NCBI GenBank assembly: GCA_009192285.1 | Contig: CM018603.1 | Location: 186,001 to 250,000, forward strand | Length of the DNA: 64,000 bases | Direction of reading: 5' to 3' | DNA from: Morchella semilibera | Taxonomy: Eukaryota > Ascomycota > Pezizomycetes > Pezizales > Morchellaceae | In this document: positions 36,320 to 47,812 of the stretch, in pieces | Layout of the letters: the number at the start of each line of letters is the position of its first letter | How positions within the stretch are numbered: the stretch's first letter is position 1 | Translations under genes and position numbers: made by a program | The notes under the pieces: model-generated | What the model was told of the DNA's origin: nothing | What the model saw: only the letters and a program-made list of their open reading frames with translations | Database searches by the model: none

Positions 36320-39300
36320 ATGGCAAGTTCTTTATCCGCCCCACCGATTGCCATCTCTCAAATGTCCAGGAGGATCTTTGAGTCTGTGTTTCCTCCCTCG
36401 GCATCGGCGACACTCCCACCACCACTCGCTGCACCTAGTCCTCAACCTCCTTCTACACCGGCCCCATCCCATGGATACAATACTCGCCATCACCCAAACC
36501 TAATAACACCTCCGCCAGTCTCGCTGGTTCCTAGCCCTGCAGCTATATTCGCTAAAGAATCAAGAGCGTGGCATCTTGCTACGTCTTATTTGTCATTCAA
36601 GAATGCCCAGTTTCCTGATTCTCTTGGAGTGTGGCTTGAATCATTTCACTCTGAACCCGCAAAAGATGTCCTTGAGGCTATGAGATACTTAATATCTACT
36701 ACTGATGATTCAGGTGAGGGGACAAGAGAAAGTCTCTTGGAGTGGTATATTTGCGAAGTCCGGAGGCACTTTCTGGGGTGGGTCAAACCGGATATTGGCA
36801 TTCCTGCCGTATGGAACCTAGCCACCCATTTTGCTTAAGTAGTGGCGGAAAATATCGGGGAATAAGTTTAGGCTAACTTGGTGATCTACAGGAATACGAT
36901 AATGCCCCATGGTTTTGGAGCAAATATTATCGAAACTGACAACTGCTCAAAGCATTTATTTGCATCAACTCAAGTCATATCTTATCCCGTCAAAGAAACG
37001 GAAATCCAAAAAATACCTACACGTTCCTAGCGCTGAAGACGAGGGAAATGATGACCCGCGAGTTCAAAGTTTCATTCGCTCGCTAAACTCTGTCATTTCT
37101 TATTCTCTCCCAGATCCTGCCTGGGGTAATCTTGTCTTTGCAGTCTTTTTAGAGCTATGTGGGATTTCTGTGGGGCTCTCTGTCAAACAAGGTGAAACAA
37201 GTGATCCAGGAGGTGATGACCAAGACACAGTAGTAGATGCAGGAGAGGCCAGCTTTAATAGCGAAGGAAGCTTGACTTATAAGGGTGCTGGTCTGAGTCA
37301 GCTGAGTTTTAACACAGTTACCGACATTGACGGCGATATCATCATCGATGATGACGGTAATTGCCTGGGCGACGTGGAAGAGATGGATGGGATCAACGAA
37401 TTCGAGAAGTTCAAGAAAATCAGTGAAGAAAGAACAAGGAGGAGGAGAGAGGAAAGACCAAGAGAAGAAGCAAGGAAGAAGGTATTGGAGATTTGGGGTA
37501 GCATGGAAAAACTAGGAGTTGGCGGGGGTGGAAGGAGAGGCGAAAGAGTGTTTGCAGAAGTGAGATATATTCATATCCGATACACAATATCTCTAAAACG
37601 TGATGTCTAACGAGATGAATAGGTAATCAACTCGCTATTGACAACATACATCCAAGAAAAATTTGCTGGAGTTTGGGAGTCACCGAGTAAGGTAGGACAT
37701 GAACTTGACGATTGGGTAGAGAATGTCCTCGGTGGCCTCGTAGTGGATGTTTTGTTCTCCTCCAAAAGTACAAATGAACAGGACTGGGCAGCTAGATTGA
37801 AAAAGTTAAGTCCCAGAGAGAGTTTTAGGGCCAGTCGCCAAAGCCTTGATAACCGTAAAAAGGGAGCGATGGAGGTGGATGCTGGGGCCGGAGCAGAGGA
37901 GGTTGACCTGAAGCGTAGGAAAGAGGATCTAGAGAGTTGGAAAAAGATTGCTGTTGGTAGATTGGGTCGCTTAAGAGTTGGGGAGTTGTTTGACATTGTG
38001 GTCGAATGGCCCGAGAGTCTTGGGGGCGTTGAAGACCTAAAGGTACCTATAGTATCACACGCGTGGATATACGACTACTGACAACACGACATAGTCTTAT
38101 ATCACGTCCCCACCTACCCGTCTTCACTTGACAACTACATTCACATCTGCTCTCTCTACCCGTCTCCTCCACCCTGCTGCCGCTACATCTGATATACTCC
38201 GAGCGTATATATCTTTGATCCGTGCCTTTACAGTCTTAGACCCCCGGGGTGTTCTGCTCGATCGAGTTTCACGTGGTATTCGCCGATATTTACGCGACCG
38301 CGATGATACGGTACGCGTTATAGTTCGCGGGATAATGTCTGAATCTCTCCCTCCTGGAGAGGGAGATCTTGAAGAGCTGGGGGAACTTTCTAAAGAACTA
38401 GGAAGAGGGATTCCAGCGCTTATGGCCCAGCAAGGAGGCGGGCTTGAAGAACTGGACTACGATGATATGACATGGGCGCCTGATCCTGTCGATGCTGGAC
38501 CTGAATTTAGAAGGAGCAAGGGTCTAGATGTTGTAGGGAGCTTGATATCTCTCTGGGATAGCAAAGAAGTCTGGACAAAGGAGATTCAAGCTGTTTTATC
38601 TAGCACTTTACTAGGAACAGATGAATGGAGTTTCGAGAAGGAGATCCGTACTGTGGAGTTGTTAAAGCTTCGTTTTGGAGAAACAGCAATGCAAGGCTGC
38701 GACGTTATGTTGAAAGACATTTCTGATTCAAAACGCTCGAATACTGCTATTCGAACTAGTGAAGGACTAGGCCCCCAAGAATCTACAGATGAAGCTGAAT
38801 CAGAAAAGGTACAGCTGCACGCAAAAATACTCAGTCGTTTGTTCTGGCCTGCAATGAAGGAAGACAATTTTAAAGTGCCAGCGGAAGTTGAGGCGCTGCA
38901 GAAAAGTTACGAACATGGTTTCGAGAATCTCAAGTCTAAGAGAAAGCTCACCTGGTTACAGAGTATGGGAACTGTGCACGTTGAGTTGGAGCTTGCAGAC
39001 CAAATACTGGTAGTTCCTGATGCTGCAACATGGCAGGCTGCAGTAATCTACGAATTTGATGAGGATAAAGGGGGTGCTGTATGGTCAATCAAAGATCTCG
39101 CGGAGCGCTTAGACATGGAAGAAAGCTTAGCTAAACGCGCTGTCTCTTTCTGGTGCAGTAAAAATGTTCTTCGGGATTCTGGCGACGGCATATTCGTTGT
39201 TGTCGAGAATAAAGCTGAATACGAAGAGATTCTTGGACGGCAACAGGAGGCAGATGGCTCCGAGGCAATGAGAAGTACCGCCGGGGGTGTGGAAGATGAG

Positions 39301-39528
39301 GAGATATCGGAGGAAAAGAAGAAGGAGCAGAAGACAGTTGAGCAGTTCATCGTTGGTTTGTTGACAAACCAAGGTGCGACATCGGCGGAACAGATTGGTA
39401 CAATACTTGGGATGTTTTTGCCTGGGTTCAACTGGGGTATTGACGAGCTGAGTGACTTCCTGAATATGATGAGAACTGGAGGGAGGCTCGATTATGAGAA
39501 TGGGTCCTGGAAAATCGCATCAGCTTAA
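36320..39528 (+). CDS. APC2: Anaphase-promoting complex subunit 2 (cullin)
   Basis: Apc2 is the cullin scaffold that holds Apc11 and ubiquitin-charged E2 in the nuclear APC/C ubiquitin ligase. Proposed exons are 36320-36808, 36921-37559, 37623-38042 and 38095-39528 (about 993 residues). Family marks: LLEWYICEVRRHFL in exon 1; GELFDIVVEWPES...EDLK across exon 3/4; STRLLHPAAATSDILRAYISLIRAF; WAPDPVDAG; the cullin core KEIRTVELLKLRFGE...CDVMLKDISDSKR; FWPAMKEDNF; and the C-terminal winged helix (VEQFIVGLLTNQGATSAEQIG, about residue 931 onward). The first intron is unsure: the better-looking donor at 36839 (with ctaac and ctacag at its 3' end) follows an in-frame TAA, so I used the in-frame gtatgg donor at 36809. 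The other introns are clean. Confidence 0.93.
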
Positions 39529-41444
39529 ATGGTTACTTCTTTCACTATCTCACAAGCGGCGTAGCTATACTAGCCCGGGGGCAAAAATGAACTTTGTCTA
39601 CTTCCACATTTAAGTCATATCCTATCCCACAAGATGGATTTGGCTAGGCGTAGTTGCCGTAAACTCCGCCCGCGCAGTAAAACTTAATTACAATCACCCA
39701 ACAAATGAAAGAACTCACCACTGGACTTACATGTACATGTATGTACTTGTGTGCATGTGCATATACATGTATGTAGAGCCACTGGTAATAAATGATGGAA
39801 CGTCTTAAGAGTACAAGCACCAAATGTTGGTAAAACGCCACCACCACTTCCATCACTTATTACCTGCCTACAGTATACAATGTACATGTACTTCTTATAT
39901 TCATCCACACATGCAACATACATGTACTTTATACAAACAAGCTTCCACAGGGAAAAGCTGCATCAAAAATAATACATGGGCTCGCCTATCAAAGACTTGA
40001 AGCACTAGTGCAAATTAAAATCTACTATCTACTGTAAAGTGGTCTTTTGCGCGCGCGCTTGGCATGTTACCCTGCCAGCAGCCAGGTATCATAGCAACCC
40101 AGAACACATATATTACAGGGCAATGGGTTTAACTGGCGGGGATGGGAATTGGGGGAGGAGCGGAGGGGGGGGGGCGAAGGCCCTCATAACTAACCGTAGA
40201 GAGTGGACTGCAGGCAATGGGGTTAACTGGCGGGAATGGGAATTGGGGGGGGGAGCGGAGGAAAGGGGGGGGCGAAGGCCCCCATAACTACATGTACATA
40301 CCGTAGAGAGAGGATTTAATTGTCTACAGCTACCGCTGTTACCTAGGATTTAAACAACTCGCGGTCGCGAGGTGGTAACCCCTAGTGTATATGTACCTCT
40401 GCATATCCCTTAAAGGAGCGCGATAAAGGCCTTGTAGCTTGTTGCAATTTGACCTCACTTTATGCCTTTAGACAATAGTTCGGCTGCGAATAGGGTCCAA
40501 CTCGGGCCACTCCCCCATTTGGTGACTCGGAGAGATGCGAGGGTCTATTAGTAAATGAATTACTTCGCCGTGGGTTCACAATGGTACACCGAGTGATGTG
40601 ACATGAATATGGAATACTGAATGGATCCCTAGCCACCTGTGGCTAAACTGTGGCGCCATACAACCTTCCAACCGGATCACCTGCTTAGGGCTGACTCCTC
40701 AGCCTATCCCCAACACCCAACACTCGGTTCCTGCATAGTCGGGGAGACCCACAAGCATCTACCTTCCGTTCAGCGGTACTACCTTTCTTGTATTGCTTCT
40801 CGCTCTGACTCACGTTCTATGGTGTGCGAGTCATCAACACTGGTACTAAAGGCCTCCTCTTCCTGCTATCGCCTCCCAACCTTCTCTACCCCCGATATCT
40901 CACTACCGCATCTAATATATACCTCCACGGCGCAAAGAAAGAGATATGTCTGCCTAATTCCCCTTCGAATTCATCTATCCAGAACCTCCTGGTAGCTTGT
41001 CTCAATTTGAACATCCTTACTCCACTCGATTTTTCATATCTACTATGTATTTCAAGATGATTTCTCAGTTATCAACAAGATCTCGCACTCGTTATATTTA
41101 TATAAAAGCCATCCAGAGAAACCTAGTAATAATTAATCAACTTCTACTATTTTTGGTAGCTCCGATAGGAGTTGTACGCGAGAAACATCTAGGAACGGTA
41201 GCTCTCGCGAGCTAAACGATCGCAAAACCAAGCAGAGACATCTAACGACTCATAGGTGTAGCTTCAATTGCAAGAACAGAATATCTAGCAAGGAGTGCGC
41301 TGTGCTTTGCCGCCGGATTTTTGTCCTTTCCATCCTTGTAAAGCTACGTCAGCAGGGTGTACTTTCAGCTTTGCACTGAGCTCCCATCAGTTACATCAGT
41401 TATATACACCGTGTCATCTATTGTATCGCCAATTATCCTTCATC
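39529..41444. other. Intergenic region
   Basis: It contains six TACATGTA palindromes, five of them at 39729-39925, a tandem duplication at 40116-40310, and a GAGTGAT motif at 40591-40608. An open frame at 40639-40995 has no recognisable feature and is not called. Confidence 0.5.
40116..40310 (+). repeat. Tandem duplication, two copies of about 90-100 bp
   Basis: Copy 1 (about 40116-40203) and copy 2 (about 40211-40310) share caatggg-ttaactggcggg, atgggaattggggg, gcgaaggcc and the end accgtagagag. They differ in G-run lengths, a few substitutions and one block: copy 2 carries nine extra bases (catgtacat, 40291-40299) that create a TACATGTA site. Confidence 0.85.
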
Positions 41445-44390
41445 ATGTCGAGCATCTTTACCTTCAATCCCTCCCCGCCAAAGCCTGCCTCTCCTTGGGC
41501 CAACAATACACCTACTCATCCTTCCCCATCAACAACACCGAAACCATTACCTATAGCGACAGAATCGATTAATGATGACACTCCTGGTCATCTCAGAACA
41601 AATAGTAATTCCGGTCGATTCCGTGGAAGCTTTATCGATGCCAACCACAAGAGGTGGGGTGAAGGTATTGCAACTGATGATGGCGGGGTGGTAAAGGGGC
41701 TAGTATCGGAACCTCAAATGGGACCGACCGAGTACAAGCTGAGTCTTATCAGAGGAGGGAAGAGCGAAGCACGTATGGATCAATTGACAACTCAATTGCT
41801 ATGGAGATTACAGCAAAGTTCCCCGTAAGCGAACCGCACTCTAGGTTTTCCTTTCACTCGTTTCATGAACTGATCTTAGGCCCAATTTAGATATCATGGA
41901 AACTCTCTCACGTCTAAATCTCCAGGAGCCATTTCTTCTTTGTTACAGGAGTCCCAAGGAGCGCTCTACGAGATTGGGGTTGCAGATGATGGGACTTTTG
42001 TCGGCCTCAGCGAAGAAGAGTTGAATGCTTCTCTTGATACTTTACGTGGCATGGCAGCAAGACTTGGGTGCAGTGTAGCCGTTGTCCGTAAAGTCTGTGT
42101 AGGCACGGTTGATGAGCGTGAGATCAAACGGGCTGAAGCGAAGCTTGCTGAGTATATCAAAGCTAGGCAACGAAATCAGAAGATTACAAAGATGAATCCC
42201 GAAGGCGATTACAATAGTAGCTTAACGGAATCAATTGATGGTGCTGATACGGAAAAGTTTGGAATTCCTAGACTTGGAGATAGCCTGTGGGTTGCCGAAG
42301 CCTTCGTAAAGCCGGGTGATGGATCCCTAAATATTTCGGCGAACATGAACCCGGAAGAGGTTGCAAAATTACCGGAAGCAAAAAGCAACACAGAGCAACT
42401 CCGAATAACATTAACTGGGGCAACGACCTGCGGTAAAACCACCCTTCTAGGGACCTTGAGCACAGGAGAACTTGATAATGGGCGAGGGAAGAGTCGCTTG
42501 TCATTACTGCGCCATAGGCACGAGCTTGTTTCTGGTATAACTTCCTCTGTCGCTTGGGAGATTGTGGGTTATCGGCCCGAACCACCAGACACAGACAGTA
42601 GCAATCCAGCTGCCGAAAGCGGAGCATCTAGAGCAGTCAACTATGCCTCTGGTAACATTTCATCCTGGACAGATATCCATGCCGCGGCAGTAGATGGTAG
42701 AATTGCGTTCTTGTCAGATTCCGCCGGTAACACCAGATTCATAAAAGCTACTTTCCGATCATTAATTGGGTGGGCCCCGCACTACGCCGCATATTTAATC
42801 GCTGCAAATAGTGAAGATGATAGTGGTGGGGTTTCCGGTCATGGTGTCCACGCCCACCTGACCCTTTGTACTAAATTGGGACTAAGGATGTTAGTTATTA
42901 TTACAAAGATGGATCTAGCCTCGAAGACTGGGTTGAAGAAAGTATTCTCCTCTATATTGACATACTTGAAGGAACATGGCAAAAAGCCTGCGCTTATCCC
43001 ATCAATGAAAACGCTTAAAGATGTCGTTCATGATGTTGAAAAGGATCCCGAGCACGTGGTGCCGATATTATTCACATCTTCTGTTAAGGGCGATGGAATC
43101 GACTTGTTACATGGACTGATTGCAAGTTTACCATTGCCGAAGTCTCTCAGGGCACCGACAGCTGAGGGGGTTACTGGGCCTCTGCGGGGCACGGGTCTTG
43201 TTGACGTTACAACAGGGATCGAAGATATTTCTGTCATGGATAATGAGCAAGGTACGGCTGTGAAAGTGGGTGTCACCAATGATAGGGAAGAGTCTCCATC
43301 TACGTTATTCCATCTCGAAGAGATTTATGGGATACAGCCGGCCTACGGGAGCGTAGATACAGATGGCGGTGCAGTTGTGGGAGGACATGTCAGATATGGC
43401 AAAATCTCTATAGGAGATGAGCTTATCATTGGGCCTTTCCCCCCTATCAATTGTCTACCTTCGAGAAGCGGAACGCCGACACCAACGGCAACCCCTATTC
43501 AAAATCTAAATCTCTCAACTTCTGCAGGACGTCTCTCGAGACAATTTTCTAAAAGTCCCGATAGTGGTGACGAAAGACGTGCTAGAATGTCCTCTAGGCG
43601 AACCCCAACCCCGAATAGCGGCGAAGACGAGTTGGAGGAAGTTGTTGGTGGGGAGTTTGAATGGAAAGCTGTCAAAGTTATTTCGGTTCGAAGATTGAGG
43701 CTACCTGTGAACACCCTTTATGCAGGCGAGGCTGGAACTTTAGGAATTGTGCCTATTCCAGGGGAGTCTCTGATGTTGGACCCTGCCTTACCGATCGACC
43801 CCCGAGACATAAATAGTAAATTAAGAATTACTATCAACGAAGATAGTGATCGTGCTGACGATTCACATCACCTTTCGGGGACACCGAAGAGTACGAAAGC
43901 TGTTACGTTTGCAAGTCCTCCGCCGACAAACATCCACCATGTTCCTATGAAGCTAAGGAGGGGCATGGTCATCCTCAACCGCCCATCAATGAAGTCGTGG
44001 CCGAAAGCGCACACCGGATTTACAGTAAATCTTGGAGATTCTGAAGCATGCCATTCTCTAGTCATCGGTAGCAGTGTCATGGTCTATATTGCATCTATTC
44101 GTATTGCGGCTAGAGTGGCGTCCATCGAACCGCCTCCCCCCCCTGTAACCGCCACCAAAAGAAAAGAAAAAGGCGACGACGCACTTGGTGTTTTCAGCTT
44201 GGATGATGAATTTGATTCTCATTCTGAGGATGAGCACACAGATGATGATATCAAGGAAAGGTTATATACCTTCGAGTTCAACCACAGAGCAGAGTGGATC
44301 GAGGAAGGTGCTACGGTATTGATTATGCCCGGCGGCGGCGAGAAAGGAATAGAGGCATTTGTAGGGAAGGTATTGAATAGGCTTGTTTAA
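41445..44390 (+). CDS. GTPBP1/GTPBP2-type translational GTPase
   Basis: Exons 41445-41824 and 41891-44390 join in phase 2 to about 959 residues. The start is MSSIFTFNPS. A Pro/Ser-rich N-terminus leads to QLLWRLQQ, then QGALYEIGVADDGTFVGLS, the typical GTPBP1 lead-in. The GTPase domain has G1 GATTCGKTTL (about residue 302), G3 DSAGNTR (about 402) and G4 TKMD (about 464), followed by translation-factor-like beta domains. GTPBP1-type proteins are elongation-factor-like GTPases linked in animals to ribosome rescue and mRNA turnover; here the role is inferred. A Ser/Thr-rich insert (near 43445-43620) and an acidic insert (near 44200-44250) look fungal-specific. The GTPBP segment between WRLQQ and LQESQG is longer than usual, so an extra unmarked intron is possible there. 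Confidence 0.92.
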
Positions 44391-44475
44391 AAAGGATGGT
44401 GGACTTAAATTTCTTTTACTTTTTATTCTTTATTCTTTATTTTTTTTTTATTTTTTTTTTATTATTTGTTTGTCT

Positions 44476-44555
44476 ACTCGCGCGTTAATTAAGTCCTGAG
44501 AAATTTCGTGAGACCGTCGCAACCAAGAATTCTCAGGACTTAGTTAAACGTGAGT
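44476..44555. repeat. Imperfect fold-back repeat, about 26-bp arms
   Basis: The left arm about 44476-44502 ends in a perfect core, taagtcctgagaa. The right arm about 44530-44555 begins ttctcaggactta. The outer halves are imperfectly complementary (actcgcgcgttaat against actcacgtttaac). The loop is 27 bases. It has no coding content and could be a MITE remnant. Confidence 0.65.
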
Positions 44556-46119
44556 ATAACACCCTCTGAACCTAGGGTGTTAAAGTGTATTTAGGCACTT
44601 GCAGAATTTATGTTAGTTACATGTCCATATGAGAACACCCCACGGTCGGTATTGGTGGTGGTTGACTTCACCTGTTCAAAAGTCCTTTACCCAGCGACCC
44701 AAACCTCACTCCGCGGATCATTTTAGTCGAGAAAAATCCCCGTTTGTGACATCTTCTTTCTCTCTTCTAGTACAGTACCTTGTTAGGCTTCTAAGCCCTC
44801 GATGAAATACATCTGCTTTCCAAATAGTATAAGCCTGTCCATCGTCATTAGAAAGCACCCCTGTGGGCAAGATAGTTTGCATATTAGCGATATTAACAAA
44901 GAATTAGAAGGGAAGCTAGATTAAGGGGGATCACATACCATTCCAAAGAGTATGTATACCCATAATAGCTACTGATACGCACCCTTATACTGCGAGATGT
45001 TTATTGAAGGAGGATATCGGCTGACAGTACTGTCACCGTCACGGCAACGCCTAAGATCATCCAGCCTCAGCCTGGACGCGGTCTGACTATGGATTGCATG
45101 AGGACCCGTTGGGTGTTGCCTAAGTTGCTTTCTTCCCAGGCTGAGGCGGCTCCATAGACAATTTTTGGACTGCTTGGCTTGGCACAGCCGACTGGATCAC
45201 CAACGGTAGTGCTGTCACATCGTTCACTACTTCCTAGACGGACTGAACTGAATGGGCAAAGCTGGTACTATCAGACCGCCCAGGAGCAGGGCGGAACATT
45301 ACAGGCTGGATCATAGTTCCTGCGGGTTACTCGTTGCGGTGGGGTTGTCCTGAGCCACTAAATCGAGTGATACCCTATGATTGAGTTGTTTCAAGAGGGC
45401 TGCATTTGCCGACGCGCGGGAGGCTTAGAGCGGGTCACCCTTAGAGAATGAACGTGCACGTTGTGGTCATTGGTTGCCTGCGCACAAATGCGCCTAACAA
45501 ATACGCCTGAAAGATTTGTCAATTGCAACGATATCAGTTATAACATGCACGAGCACAAATGTGGTCATCGCCCCACGAAAATCGAATAGGTAGATAAGCA
45601 AAGAGTATTCTCGCATATCAGTGCTCCTAGCTGCAGAGATATGTGGTCCTATTAGATCAAAGCATCAGAAAGCAAGACCAAAGTAATTGCGCATGCTGCG
45701 TTGTGTCTCCCGTTCCAATAAGATCAATCTCAATCGCGATCTACATTTGTTGATCAAAGCGGTTTTACACAATTTGGCGCCGAATATTAAACAAACTTAG
45801 CTGCTTGGGCAAATATATGCAGCTAGGCAGATGCCAAGACAGTTAATTGGAGGCCTAATTTGCTCAAATAAGGCACCAAGTGTGTATTAAATGAGGACCG
45901 CCGCCATCTTCTCTGTCCAGCAGCCAGGACTACACCTAAAATCACTCACGGGGTTAATATTCATACGGTTAGTTGTTTCTTAAGATTTCAAGATCGATAG
46001 CTGATGGTTAATGATTTCCAGCAAGCATTTTTAAGCCAGAGATCGATCTATAGTATATTCTGCCAAGAAATTTCTACTCATACTCAAGGTAAGGTCCCCC
46101 CCCCCCCCTCTTCTTTCTT

Positions 46120-46164
<45 letters not shown>
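46120..46164 (+). repeat. Long T homopolymer
   Basis: About 45 consecutive T residues follow a C10 and TTCT tract. Its length is likely to vary between strains and sequencing methods. It lies in the presumed promoter or 5' UTR of the IRG-like gene. Confidence 0.9.
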
Positions 46165-46165
<1 letters not shown>

Positions 46166-46228
46166 AGGACGGGACTTATTATAAAAGTGTATATTCAAAG
46201 GCATACTTGACCAGCTACTACCGTAAAC

Positions 46229-47812
46229 ATGGGTCAGAGAGTATCGCATCATCACCACAGGGTTCGTAAAAAGTATCCAAGAGACTTTCACATGAATCGT
46301 TTGCTCTAACACACGGTGGTGTAGGATTACACGGTTGAGGCACAGATGAAGGAAAATTACGAGCGGTTACTCCGCGAGCAGAACGAGCGCCGAGACCGCG
46401 AGGCTGCCGAATGGCAACGTCGTGAAAACGAATCAAGGCAGTATCTGGAGCAAATGGAAAGACAGTTCCGCGAGGATAGGGAAAGGATTCAAAAAGAGGC
46501 GGATGAGCGCGTAAGGAGGGACGAAGAACGATATAAACACGCCCAGGAGGAGAGGGAAAATCAGAGGAGAAAGATGGAGGAGGAGGCAAGGATGGCAAGG
46601 GAGAGCCATGAAGCGAGGCTGAGAGAGATGGATGCAAAAAGGGAGAGGGAGGAGCAGGAAAGAAGAAAACTACAGCAAGAGCTAAAAGCAAGGATGGACG
46701 AGAGCGTGAAGAGGACCGAGCAGGAAAGACAGGAGAATGAAAAGAGAAAGAAGGAGGTAGAAGAGATGCTGAAAAAAAACGAAGAGGACAAGAAGCGGAT
46801 GGACGGGGAAATGAAGAAAAACAACGAGAAATTGGAAAATGAGTTGAGAGCGGCAAGGCAAAAGCAAGAAGAACTCGACAAACAGATGAAAAAATCCCAG
46901 GAGGAGGCTGAAGAAAGAAGAAAGAGAGAAATAGCAAGAGCAGCCCTGCAGAAAGAGCTGGACAAAAAACGGGAGCAGGAGATAAATGCTGCAAAGGAGA
47001 AAGCGGAGAAGGAAGCGGCAGCCCGTAAAAAGGCCGAGGCCGAGAGAGAGAAAGCGAAGGATGATCTTGTGAAGGGGATTCGGCCAGAAATGATTCCCAC
47101 TAATGAGGACATTCGAAGAGTCAAAGCTAAGCTTCAGTATAGTGACGATCACTTCCACTTCGCTGTCTGTGGCCAGGCCGGGAGCGGGAAATCCTCATTA
47201 ATCAATGCCCTGCGTGGTATGAGAAATAAGGATCCAATGTCGGCCAAAGTGGGAGCTACCGAGACAACCCAAATCATAGGCAGATATCCTGACATGGACC
47301 AACGACCTCCTCGAGCTTGGATAGTCTGGTACGACATCCCAGGTGGCGGTACTCCAAATATTCCCGACTGGCAGTACTTCAATGACCAGGGCCTTTACAT
47401 CTTTGATCTCGTGGTGCTTGCAATTGGGGACCGCCTCTCCATACTGGACATATGGATCATTAAGAACTGCCAGAGGTTCAAGGTCCCCTGCTTCGTCGTC
47501 CGCTCGAAGTCGGATATGCACATTGAAAACATCTGTAAGAATGAGTTAGATTATGACGCCGAGGACGAAGATCAGGACCATAAAGCCATCAAAGAGCAGG
47601 CCCGGAGTCAATTTATCGAACAAACCCGAAAGAGCTTTGCATCGGTCATCGCAAAAGAGAGGCTACCCCCACAAAGAACCTACATTGTCTCCTCGCTGTC
47701 TATGTGCAATTATGTTAACGGGAAGAAGAAGAATACTATGATTGATGAGGAAGACCTTATCAATGATTTGTTGCAGGCAGCTTATGCAAGGGTTGGAATA
47801 CAGGCGACTTAG
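46229..47812 (+). CDS. Coiled-coil IRG (immunity-related, p47-type) GTPase
   Basis: The main exon 46346-47812 encodes 488 residues. A proposed first exon, 46229-46261 (MGQRVSHHHHR; start context aaacATGg), joins it in frame across an intron with a ctaac site and cacag acceptor; the donor gttcgt is weak. The total is 499 residues. About residues 12-260 form a highly charged Glu/Arg/Lys coiled coil. The GTPase follows: G1 GQAGSGKSS (about 287) with INALRG, a G2-like TETTQ, G3 in WYDIPGGGTPNIP (about 340), YFNDQGLYIFDLVVLAIGDR, and G4 RSKSD (about 396). This order, especially LRG...YDIPG.GTP...YF...FD, is that of the interferon-inducible IRG/IIGP family. MGxxxS is an N-myristoylation-type start, as in mouse Irga6 (MGQLFS). 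It is probably a membrane-remodelling GTPase; its role in fungi is unknown. Confidence 0.88.

Larger units (their letters stand above)
44391..46228. other. Intergenic region before the IRG-like gene
   Basis: T-rich runs directly follow the GTPase gene. A fold-back repeat lies at 44476-44555 and a GAGTGAT motif at 45365-45382. A CT tract runs into a T homopolymer of more than 40 bases (about 46120-46164), 65 bases before the proposed start of the IRG-like gene. I see no gene. Confidence 0.5.

Noticed and set aside
45000-45310. Moderately GC-rich stretch that looked like a gene remnant or structured RNA
   Set aside because: No open frame, no cloverleaf and no recognisable RNA consensus could be found.
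46218-47158. Large minus-strand open frames opposite the IRG-like gene
   Set aside because: They are shadows of the Glu/Lys/Arg-rich coiled coil, giving Ser/Leu/Phe-rich nonsense on the other strand.
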